NCBI GenBank assembly: GCA_023382715.1
Contig: JAHDWP010000034.1
Location: 1-34,388 of the forward strand
Length of the DNA stretch: 34,388 bases
Direction of reading: 5' to 3'
DNA from: Anaerolineae bacterium
GTDB lineage: Bacteria > Chloroflexota > Anaerolineae > Aggregatilineales > Aggregatilineaceae
Both the position numbers and the translations under genes were made by a program. Positions 23,710-34,388 of this stretch are shown piece by piece (position 1 is the stretch's first letter; each line of letters opens with the position of its first letter). Under the pieces are notes generated by a model. It did not search any database. It was not told the DNA's origin and was given only the letters and a program-made list of their open reading frames with translations.

Positions 23710-26217
23710 ATGAACGGACAACTTCCTTTTCGTGATGGTGCGCCGCTCCACAGCAGCCGCTATCTGCCGGGCCGTCCACTGCAAGGGTTGGTGGGGCGCC
23801 AAGCCGACCTGGACGCGCTGCACGCGGCGCTGAAGACGAACGCCGCCGTCCTGCTGCACGGTCAGCCTGGTGTGGGTCGCACCGCTCTGGCGAACGCCCT
23901 GGCTGCCAGCCATATCGAGCATCCAGGGGGTGTGCTGTGGCTGGACGGGCGTGATGAGACGTCCCTCGCCCTGGCGAACCGCGTGGCGCGCGCTTACGGC
24001 GCGGCGCCCGCATCGCCTGGCCCAGACCGGGCGGGGGGCTTCGCCCAGGCGCGGTCGCTGCTCGAAGCGCAGCGACCGTTGATCGTGCTCGATGGGCAGG
24101 TGCGGCTGGACGCGGCGCGCGAATTTGTTGACGTGTGCGCGCCTGGGCTTCCGCTGGTGATCGCGGCCCGCCACCCGCTTGCTGGCCCCTGGGCGCCGTT
24201 CGAAGTGGCCGGGCTGGAACGCGAAGCGGGCCGGGCGCTTTTGCTGCGCTTGGCGGCGGGGGCGTGGGATGCTGGCGATGACGCAGCAGAGCACCTGGCC
24301 GATGCGCTCGATGGCAACGCGCTGTCGCTGACGGTGGCCGGCTTGCAGCTTGCCGCCGGAATCGGCCTGGAGGCCCTGCTGACGCAGATGCCCGATCTGC
24401 CGCCGGGGCCGGCCAACCGCGTCATGGCGATGCTGATGGCGGCTTACCGGCTGCTGCCGCAGGATTTGCAGGGCATGGTCATGCTCATCGGCACGGCGTT
24501 CGCGGGGGAGGCGAGCGACGAGCTGCTCTCCGACGTGACCGGCGCGCCCACCGATGGCATCTGCGCGCGGATGCGCCAGCTTGTCGAGCGCGGCTTCGTC
24601 GCCGAGCGCATGGGCGCCGACCGCCCGACTTTCAGCGCGCACGAGATGGTACAGCGCTTCGCCCAGGCCTTTCTGCGCGGCAAGCGCCGCCTGGATACCA
24701 TGCGGGCGCGCCACCTGCACGGGCTGCTCGTCTACGTGCGCCGGCATTCGGACGAGGCCAGCGCCACCCAGCACGAGCGCCTGGCTGCGGAAATGCCCAA
24801 TATCATCGCGGCGGGCCGCCATGCCGCTCTGCACCACAAGGCCGACTTTCTCCAGGAGCTAACGCAAATGCTGGCTCCGGCGGGCGAGGAGAGCTTCGTC
24901 CGGGCGTGCGGCTTCCTGGCGGAGTACGAGTGGCTGCGCCACCTGCAAGGGACTCCTGAAGCGGCGGAGGCGGGCGTCCTGGGCGGCATTGTGCCAGAGC
25001 CTGACTCGCCAGCGCCCGATTCTGAGCCGGGCGACGAGGCGGTGAGCGAAGACGCGCAGGCGACGGTTGAGGCTCCGCTCGCCGAGCCGGACGCCGAAGC
25101 CGGGCCTGTGGCGGAGGCAGGTGCCGCGGAAGCGGTGAGCGAGGCTGCTGACTTGCCCGTGCCGGAGACGATGCCTGAGGAAGCGGCGGTCGCTGCGGAG
25201 CCGGCCGCTGCGATGCCGGACGAAGAGCCTGCGGGCGACCTGGAGCTTCCATCCGATACTGAGACTCTGGAACGGCTGGCCAGAGAGGTCAAGGAGCGCG
25301 GCGATCCTCACGAGACCATCAACCGCTATGCGCAGGCCGCCGACAGCTTCAAGGCGGATGGCAATGTGGACGACGAATTGGCCGCCATCGAGGCGCTGGC
25401 CATGCTCAGCCTGGAAGGCGAGCGTTACGAGGATGTGCTGGCTTATGTGGACCAGGGGGTGAGGCTGGCCCAGGAAGCCGATAACCCGCGACGCGAAGGT
25501 GAGCTGCTGGTGGTGCTCGGCGATCTGCAGGTGACGTTGGAGCGGTGGGAGGGAGCTGAGTCCGCCTACAAAGAGGCGGTCGAAGCCTTCCGGCCCAGCG
25601 AGGCCTGGCTGGACGTTGGCGTGGCGCTCGACAAGCTCGGCTCGGTTTACTGGGAAATGGGGCGCTTGCAGGACGCTGTGATGGTCTGGGAGCAGGCGGT
25701 GGTTCTGTTTGAGCGCGTGGAGCGCGACGATCTGCTGCGCGACACGCTGCACAAGATTGCCGACACGCGCGCTGAATCCCTCGAATGGGACAGCGCCCGC
25801 GCCGGATACGAGCGCCTGCTGGCGCTGGCGCGCGCCAGGGGCGACCAGGCGGCGGAACACGGGCAGTTCATGAGCCTGGGCGCGCTGTTCGAAGCGCAGG
25901 GCGATCCGGCCCACGCGCTGATGAACTACCGTCGCGCGCTGCATGTGGCCTTCGACCTGGCGCAGCGCGAGCCGCTCGGCGCGGCGCTGCTGGCGCTGGC
26001 CCGGCTGCTCACTGACGACACGGTACAGCTCAACCGGACGTTGCAGCTTCTGGAGGCGGCGGAGGCCGTGCTGCCGGATGATTCTGAGATCAAGCGACTG
26101 CTGGGGCGCGCCAAGACGCGCCAGGAACGGCTGATGCGCGGCGGTGTGGCGCTGCCGGTGGTCAGCAACAGCCTGCAAGATTACGCCCGTGAAGCCTACG
26201 AGTCGTCTGCTGGCTGA
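23710..26217 (+). CDS. STAND/NB-ARC-like ATPase with C-terminal TPR domain
   Basis: The 835-residue protein starts with a P-loop ATPase module: LVGRQADLDALHAAL (sensor of the STAND/AAA type), Walker A-like LLHGQPGVGRTAL and Walker B-like PLIVLDGQ, then winged-helix-like sequence. Residue 57, normally the Walker A lysine, is Arg (codon CGC at 23878-23880), so ATP hydrolysis is questionable. An acidic Ala/Glu/Pro-rich linker (about 427-517) is followed by TPR repeats (about 520-800). STAND proteins are signal-dependent scaffolds in regulation or defence. No effector domain such as TIR, nuclease or protease is seen. ATG 23710 has GGGTGG upstream; GTG 23701 is an alternative. It converges with the MoeB gene 19 bp away, without a clear terminator. 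Confidence 0.8.
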   Translation: MNGQLPFRDGAPLHSSRYLPGRPLQGLVGRQADLDALHAALKTNAAVLLHGQPGVGRTALANALAASHIEHPGGVLWLDGRDETSLALANRVARAYGAAPASPGPDRAGGFAQARSLLEAQRPLIVLDGQVRLDAAREFVDVCAPGLPLVIAARHPLAGPWAPFEVAGLEREAGRALLLRLAAGAWDAGDDAAEHLADALDGNALSLTVAGLQLAAGIGLEALLTQMPDLPPGPANRVMAMLMAAYRLLPQDLQGMVMLIGTAFAGEASDELLSDVTGAPTDGICARMRQLVERGFVAERMGADRPTFSAHEMVQRFAQAFLRGKRRLDTMRARHLHGLLVYVRRHSDEASATQHERLAAEMPNIIAAGRHAALHHKADFLQELTQMLAPAGEESFVRACGFLAEYEWLRHLQGTPEAAEAGVLGGIVPEPDSPAPDSEPGDEAVSEDAQATVEAPLAEPDAEAGPVAEAGAAEAVSEAADLPVPETMPEEAAVAAEPAAAMPDEEPAGDLELPSDTETLERLAREVKERGDPHETINRYAQAADSFKADGNVDDELAAIEALAMLSLEGERYEDVLAYVDQGVRLAQEADNPRREGELLVVLGDLQVTLERWEGAESAYKEAVEAFRPSEAWLDVGVALDKLGSVYWEMGRLQDAVMVWEQAVVLFERVERDDLLRDTLHKIADTRAESLEWDSARAGYERLLALARARGDQAAEHGQFMSLGALFEAQGDPAHALMNYRRALHVAFDLAQREPLGAALLALARLLTDDTVQLNRTLQLLEAAEAVLPDDSEIKRLLGRAKTRQERLMRGGVALPVVSNSLQDYAREAYESSAG

Positions 26218-26236
26218 GCACGGGGCAGGTTTTCCC

Positions 26237-27430
26237 TCAATAACGGGGGAGTGACGCATCAATCTGGCGCGACCAGGCGTCAATCCCGCCTTCCAGATTG
26301 ATCAGGTTGGCGCGGCCCTGGGCTTGCAGCCGCCGGATCAGGCGCGCGCTGCGCACCCCGTGATGGCAGAGGACGATGACGGGCCGGTCGCCGGGGATTT
26401 CGTGCCAGCGCGCGTCCATCTCGCTCAGGGGGATATGCAGGGCGTTCTCCAGGCGGCTGAGCAAAAGCTCGTATGGCTCGCGGATGTCGAGCAGGACGAG
26501 CGGCTCGCCGCTGGCCAGGCGCTCCTGTACCTGGCGCGGAGTCAGCGAGCGCACGCTTTGCCGTGCTTTCTGCGCCCCGTGATAGGCGCTGCCGTTGTGC
26601 GCCGGCGCACCGCAGAACTCTTCATAGTCCACCAGCCCGGTGATCGTCGGCGCGTCCCCGCAGAGCGGACACGCGGCGCGCTTGGGCAGGATGATCGTGT
26701 CGAAGGTCATGTCCAGCGCGTCGTAGAGCAGCAGCCGCCCGATCAGCGGCTCGCCAATCCCCAGGATCAGCTTGATGGCTTCGGTGGCTTGCAGCGTGCC
26801 GATGGTGCCCGGCAGGACGCCGAGCACGCCCGCTTCGGCGCAGCTTGGCACGAGATGGGGCGGCGGCGGTTCGGGCAGCATGCAGCGATAGCAAGGGCCG
26901 CCCGGCGCGCCGAAGACGCTGATCTGGCCCTCGAAACGGTAGATGCTGCCGTAGACCAGCGGCTTGCCGAGCAGCACAGCGGCATCGTTCAGCAGGTAGC
27001 GCGTCGGGAAGTTGTCGGTGCCGTCGAGGATGAGGTCGTAGCCGTTCAGAATGTCCAGCGCGTTGTGGCTGGTCAGCGGCGTCTCGAAAGTTTCGATGGT
27101 GACGTGCGGGTTCAGCTCGCGGAGGCGCTCAGCGGCGGAGAGCACCTTAGGCAGGCCCACTGTCGCCTCGCTGTGAGCGATCTGGCGCTGCAGGTTGGTC
27201 ACATCCACCACGTCGAAGTCCACCAGCCCGATGCGCCCCACGCCCGCCGCCGCCAGGTAGAGAGCGGTGGGACTGCCCAGCCCGCCTGTGCCCACGACGA
27301 TCGCGCTGGCTTCCTTCAGGCGGCGCTGCCCGTCCACGCCCACCTGGGGCAGGGCCAGGTGACGGCTGTAGCGCCGGAGTTCGTCTCTGGTCAGTGAGGG
27401 GGCGATCTGAGAAGGCTGGCTGGTGCTCAC
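26237..27430 (-). CDS. moeB: MoeB/ThiF-type adenylyltransferase fused to rhodanese
   Basis: The 397-residue protein combines an E1-like adenylyltransferase (about 12-275) with a C-terminal rhodanese (about 296-397). Visible are the nucleotide loop VGTGGLGSPT (46-55), the Arg-x-x-Ile stretch NLQRQIAH, zinc cysteine pairs Cys180/Cys183 and Cys254/Cys257, and the rhodanese loop CHHGVRS with Cys355. Such MoeBR/MoeZ proteins adenylate and thiocarboxylate small ubiquitin-like sulfur carriers such as MoaD, ThiS or CysO, so they may serve molybdopterin, thiamine or cysteine synthesis; the partner is not in the window. The start is GTG at 27428-27430 (VSTSQPS), because no in-frame ATG near the conserved RDELRRYSRH motif exists; the ribosome site is poor, so the start is uncertain. 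Confidence 0.92.
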   Translation of the reverse strand: MSTSQPSQIAPSLTRDELRRYSRHLALPQVGVDGQRRLKEASAIVVGTGGLGSPTALYLAAAGVGRIGLVDFDVVDVTNLQRQIAHSEATVGLPKVLSAAERLRELNPHVTIETFETPLTSHNALDILNGYDLILDGTDNFPTRYLLNDAAVLLGKPLVYGSIYRFEGQISVFGAPGGPCYRCMLPEPPPPHLVPSCAEAGVLGVLPGTIGTLQATEAIKLILGIGEPLIGRLLLYDALDMTFDTIILPKRAACPLCGDAPTITGLVDYEEFCGAPAHNGSAYHGAQKARQSVRSLTPRQVQERLASGEPLVLLDIREPYELLLSRLENALHIPLSEMDARWHEIPGDRPVIVLCHHGVRSARLIRRLQAQGRANLINLEGGIDAWSRQIDASLPRY

Positions 27431-27628
27431 GTTCGCTCGAATCCATGTGCGCTGGCGTGTATGCGGCGTGGCGGAGGCTGCCTGCCAGAGCTTAACACAA
27501 TGCCCGGCGGCGCGCGAGGGTCGGGCGCGGATTGCCAGGGCAAACGTCTCAAAACTGGTTGCGCCCCTGTGCATGGCTGGTTCGCCGCAATTCTGGGACG
27601 CACCCAAGCGAAAAGCGAAATATTACGA
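27431..27628. other. Intergenic region between divergent moeB and rpoB
   Basis: About 200 bp precede the rpoB promoter. No gene, terminator or known RNA motif was recognised. The moeB promoter must lie here or near here; ATTGTGTTAAGCTC on the minus strand (around 27490-27503) is a weak candidate only. Confidence 0.4.
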
Positions 27629-27656
27629 TTGACAGATTGGCGCGCTGTGGTATACT
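27629..27656 (+). promoter_or_regulatory. Sigma-70 promoter of rpoB
   Basis: Perfect TTGACA (27629-27634) and TATACT (27651-27656) are separated by 16 bp. The start site should be near 27663, which leaves a leader of about 148 nt. The leader holds a 7-bp hairpin, GCGACCA (27754-27760) with TGGTCGC (27769-27775), shortly before the AAGGAG ribosome site (27799-27804). Confidence 0.85.
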
Positions 27657-27810
27657 ACTTATTCTTGTGCCCCGTGACTGTCTAGACAAACCATTGACCT
27701 CGAAAACGGCCTAACCAGTGTTGAGGACACGTTGCAGTCTCCCCGTCCCCTCGGCGACCACGTCTGGCTGGTCGCAACCTTTGGCGACAAGTGACCTCAA
27801 GGAGTGATGC

Positions 27811-31728
<3,918 letters not shown>

Positions 31729-31753
31729 ACGCGGCGCGCAGTGACGCGAGTCC

Positions 31754-31786
31754 AAGCGGGCGAGGCGAAAGCCTGGCCCGCTTTTT
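31754..31786 (+). terminator. Intrinsic terminator of rpoB
   Basis: AAGCGGGC (31754-31761) and GCCCGCTT (31776-31783) pair, with an inner AGGC-GAAA-GCCT stem-loop that makes an almost continuous hairpin, followed by TTTTTG. It ends the rpoB transcript and so confirms that rpoB is monocistronic here. Confidence 0.9.
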
Positions 31787-31878
31787 GTATCAGTTCGCCG
31801 CGCGTCCGGCGCTGTTCAGAACGCCGCTATCACCCGCCCTGGGTGGGGGTCGCGCACGGCGCGCGTGGGGTAGGCGCT

Positions 31879-31907
31879 TTGTACGGGCCAAGCAACAGTT
31901 GTACAAT
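31879..31907 (+). promoter_or_regulatory. Promoter of the repeat lipoprotein gene
   Basis: TTGTAC (31879-31884) and TACAAT (31902-31907) are 17 bp apart, about 80 bp upstream of the ATG at 31986. A further TATATT at about 31949 is an alternative -10. Confidence 0.55.
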
Positions 31908-31985
31908 GAGGCCAATACTAGAGGATAGGCGGGCAAGAATCGCTGTATATTGGGTGAAGTCCGATCTGGATGAAAGGGTGGCGAG

Positions 31986-34388
31986 ATGCTTAAGCGACAT
32001 TCAAAGCTGGCCCAGCTTGGGCTGGTGCTGCTGATCCTTGCCGTCATTGGGACGGGATGCAGCCTGAGCGGGGGCGACGGAGGGGGCAAGAAAGCTGAGA
32101 CACAACCGACCGCGCCGCCGACAATCACGCCGCCCATGACGCGCACGGCGTTTCCGACCTTCACACCCTTTCCGACGCTGACGCCGGGCGGGCCGATCTT
32201 CACTGGGCCGACGGCAACGCGCATCGTGCTGGCCCCGACGTTCACGTTGTACCCGACGCTGTTCCCCACCTGGACACCTCCGGTGCCGGCGTATCCGTAT
32301 GACGTGCGCATCTCCTACCCGGTGAGCGGTAGCCAGGTTGCCGGCTATATCACCATCGTCGGCAGCGCCAGCCATCCGCGCTTCCTGCAATATGCGCTGG
32401 AATGGGGGCCAGACCCCAATCCGGGTAACCTGTGGTACCCGCTGATGTCGCCGCGCAACCAGACGGTGATCAACGGCGGGCTGGGCGCGTGGAACACGAC
32501 CAACGTCAACGATGGCATATACCAGATTCGGCTGCACGTGTGGCTGAACGATGGCACTGAGACCTTTGCGGTGGCCACCGGCGTGCGCGTCTCCAATCGC
32601 CAGCCAACCGCTGTGCCGACCCTGACGCCCACGCCCAAGCCGAACCGTCCCCCCACCATTGACCCTATCGCCAGCCAGGAAGTTGACGCAGGCGCAGCGC
32701 GCGACATCAGCGTGCAGACCAGCGATCCTGATGGCGATGCCGTCAACCTGTTCGTGGCGTCGAGCAATGTGGCGATCGCCACCGTTCAGGTGACTTCCCC
32801 GACACAGATTCGCGTGACGGGCGTGACTGCTGGCACCGCGACGATCACCGTGACCGCCAACGACAATCGCGGCGGCCTGACCAGCACGGCCTTCATCGTC
32901 ACGGTGAAGGGTCTCAACCAGGCCCCGACAATCAGCCCAATCCTGGAGCAGAAGGTGGATGTGGGCGCGTCAAAGGACGTGACGGTATCCGCCTCCGACC
33001 CGGACGGCGACACGCTGACCATCCTGGCGGAGTCCGACAACGTGGGCGTGGCCCTGGCGACTGTGCTGAACACCAGCACGCTGCGGCTGACTGGCGTTGG
33101 TGAGGGGACGGCGAACATCACCGTGACGGCCAGCGATGGTAAGGGCGGGGTGATCAAGACCGCCTTTCTTGTCCGCGCTGGCAAGCCGAACCTGGCCCCC
33201 ATCGTCGGGACGATCCCCGCCCAGACGCTGACCGTCGGCAGCACGCTGGACGTGCCCTACATCGCCAGCGACCCCGATGGCGACGCCATGAACCAGGCTG
33301 CGACTTCGGACACGCCCGCTGTGGTCACCGCCAGTGTGACTGCTCCGGGGATGATCCGGCTGGCGGGCGTGAGCGCGGGCACGGCCACGGTGACGCTCAC
33401 GCTGAACGACGGCGTCAACGCACCGACGATCACCACCTTCGCGGTGACGGTCGTCGCGGGCAATGCCGCGCCGGCGATCAGCCCGCTCGGCCCGCAGACG
33501 ATGGGCGCTGGCGAGTCGCGCGATGTGCCGTATGTCGCCACGGACCCGGATGGCGACGCGCTGAGCGCCGCGGTCTTCTCCGATAACACGAATGTGGTGA
33601 CGGCGGCGCTGGGACAGCCCAGCCTGATCCAACTGAGCGCGGTCGGAGCGGGCACGGCGACCGTGACCCTGACGGTTGATGACGGCAAGAACGCGCCCGT
33701 TACTGCCTCCTTCACGGTCTCTGTGGCGGCGGCCAATCTGCCGCCAGCGGTGGAGACGATCTTCCCGCAGACGCTGGGCGCGGGCGACAGCCTGGACGTG
33801 CCGTATGCGGCAGTTGACCCGGAGAGTGACGCGCTGACGGCGACGGTGAGCGTGGACAATCCGGGGGTGGTCACGGCGGCGATCAACACGCCGGGGACGA
33901 TCAGCCTGGTGGGTGTGAGCGCCGGCTCGGCCACGGTGACGCTCGCGGTGACTGATGGCACCAACCCGGCAGTGACCATGCCGTTCACGGTGACGGTGGT
34001 GGCCAACGCGCCGCCGAGCGTGGCCGCGATCGGGCCGCAGGCGTTGGGGCCGAACGAGGCGCGCGACGTGCCCTACACGGCCAGCGACCCCGAAGGCGAC
34101 CCGCTGACGGCGACGGCCAGCTCGGATAACCCCGGCGTGGTTGTGGCGGCGGTGAATGTGCCGGGCACCATCACGCTGAACGCGGTGGGCGCAGGTGCGG
34201 CGACGGTGACGCTCTCGGTGAGCGACGGCGTGAACGCGGCGGTGACGACCTCGTTCGCGGTGACAGTCAGCGCGCCGAACCAGCCGCCGAGCGTGGCCGC
34301 GATCGGGCCGCAGGCGCTGGGGCCGAGCGAAGTGCGCGACGTGCCCTACACGGCCAGCGACCCCGAAGGCGACCCGCTGACGGCGACG
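31986..34388 (+). CDS. Repeat-containing surface lipoprotein (3' end beyond window)
   Basis: An open frame of 801 codons runs to the window end without a stop. A signal peptide (residues 1-24) ends at a lipobox-like IGTGC with Cys25 as the likely lipidated residue, although Gly at -3 is unusual. A Pro/Thr-rich stalk (about 38-100) follows, then a beta domain at about 104-205 (PYDVRISYPVSGSQVAGYI ... LGAWNTTNVNDGIYQ). From residue 220 come tandem Ig/cadherin-like repeats of 90-91 residues, starting at 220, 311, 402, 493, 584, 674 and 765. Each has NxPP near its start, DPDGD or DPEGD (a possible calcium site), and SAGTATVTLT-like and DG motifs. A role in adhesion or as a cell-surface spacer is inferred. 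ATG 31986 has AAAGGG about 10 nt upstream. Confidence 0.88.
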   Translation, partial: MLKRHSKLAQLGLVLLILAVIGTGCSLSGGDGGGKKAETQPTAPPTITPPMTRTAFPTFTPFPTLTPGGPIFTGPTATRIVLAPTFTLYPTLFPTWTPPVPAYPYDVRISYPVSGSQVAGYITIVGSASHPRFLQYALEWGPDPNPGNLWYPLMSPRNQTVINGGLGAWNTTNVNDGIYQIRLHVWLNDGTETFAVATGVRVSNRQPTAVPTLTPTPKPNRPPTIDPIASQEVDAGAARDISVQTSDPDGDAVNLFVASSNVAIATVQVTSPTQIRVTGVTAGTATITVTANDNRGGLTSTAFIVTVKGLNQAPTISPILEQKVDVGASKDVTVSASDPDGDTLTILAESDNVGVALATVLNTSTLRLTGVGEGTANITVTASDGKGGVIKTAFLVRAGKPNLAPIVGTIPAQTLTVGSTLDVPYIASDPDGDAMNQAATSDTPAVVTASVTAPGMIRLAGVSAGTATVTLTLNDGVNAPTITTFAVTVVAGNAAPAISPLGPQTMGAGESRDVPYVATDPDGDALSAAVFSDNTNVVTAALGQPSLIQLSAVGAGTATVTLTVDDGKNAPVTASFTVSVAAANLPPAVETIFPQTLGAGDSLDVPYAAVDPESDALTATVSVDNPGVVTAAINTPGTISLVGVSAGSATVTLAVTDGTNPAVTMPFTVTVVANAPPSVAAIGPQALGPNEARDVPYTASDPEGDPLTATASSDNPGVVVAAVNVPGTITLNAVGAGAATVTLSVSDGVNAAVTTSFAVTVSAPNQPPSVAAIGPQALGPSEVRDVPYTASDPEGDPLTAT
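32643..34388 (+). repeat. Tandem 273-bp coding repeats
   Basis: Seven in-frame units begin at 32643, 32916, 33189, 33462, 33735, 34005 and 34278, giving a period of 273 bp (270 in one unit). The units diverge toward the 5' end. The last two are almost identical: 34011-34115 and 34284-34388 differ at 4 of 105 bases. This points to a recent duplication and to growth of the array at its 3' side. Confidence 0.85.

Noticed and set aside
31790-34006. Several minus-strand open frames opposite the lipoprotein
   Set aside because: They mirror the repeat units of the plus-strand gene; the plus-strand frame has a signal peptide, a stalk and regular repeats.

Overview
This 34.4 kb, GC-rich window is chromosomal housekeeping DNA, most likely from the phylum Chloroflexota (an Anaerolineae-like lineage). 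That placement is an inference. It rests on membrane-anchored proteins with Pro/Thr-rich stalks, GT-C glycosyltransferases with a C-terminal beta-rich domain, DUF4870 and DUF3068 membrane proteins, GAF-PAS-cyclase proteins, a topoisomerase I with C-terminal repeats instead of zinc fingers, and the RpoB sequence. No rRNA, tRNA, transposase or CRISPR array was seen.

Layout. 1-276: start of groEL (minus strand) with a consensus sigma-70 promoter bracketed by two CIRCE operators. 332-2894: two tandem membrane-anchored TPR proteins (minus). 3316-4047: metallophosphoesterase (plus). 4126-5762: three minus-strand genes, two unknown and one T4 gp19-like tail-tube protein. 5841-7619: aspS (minus). 7808-8090: palindromic repeats. 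8135-8896: DUF4870 membrane protein (minus). 9073-13087: plus-strand operon of a small membrane protein and two GT-C glycosyltransferases. 13173-14237: DUF3068 protein (minus). 14611-15159: cysC (plus). 15235-18775: two tandem GAF-PAS-class III cyclase genes (minus). 18966-21530: topA (minus). 21870-23155: beta-rich unknown and alpha/beta hydrolase (minus). 23300-26217: Trm112-like protein and a STAND-type ATPase with TPRs (plus). 26237-27430: MoeB-rhodanese fusion (minus). 27811-31728: rpoB (plus), not followed by rpoC. 31986-34388: start of a large repeat-containing lipoprotein (plus, cut by the window end).

The most striking observation is the tandem cyclase pair at 15235-18775. The downstream protein keeps both metal-binding aspartates but has lost the transition-state arginine. 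The upstream protein has lost both aspartates (Glu and Ser instead) but keeps the lysine, threonine, asparagine and arginine. A heterodimer would therefore hold exactly one complete active site, the C1/C2 division of labour of animal transmembrane adenylyl cyclases, here in two soluble sensor proteins encoded side by side.

Other points of note are the promoter flanked by two CIRCE boxes, an orphan contractile-tail tube protein, residues in AspRS that suggest a non-discriminating enzyme, a roughly 140-residue acidic/charged insertion near the RpoB C terminus together with separation of rpoB from rpoC, two families of dispersed palindromic repeats, and 273-bp tandem repeats in the terminal lipoprotein gene. 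Many long open frames antisense to these genes are products of the high GC content and were not annotated.
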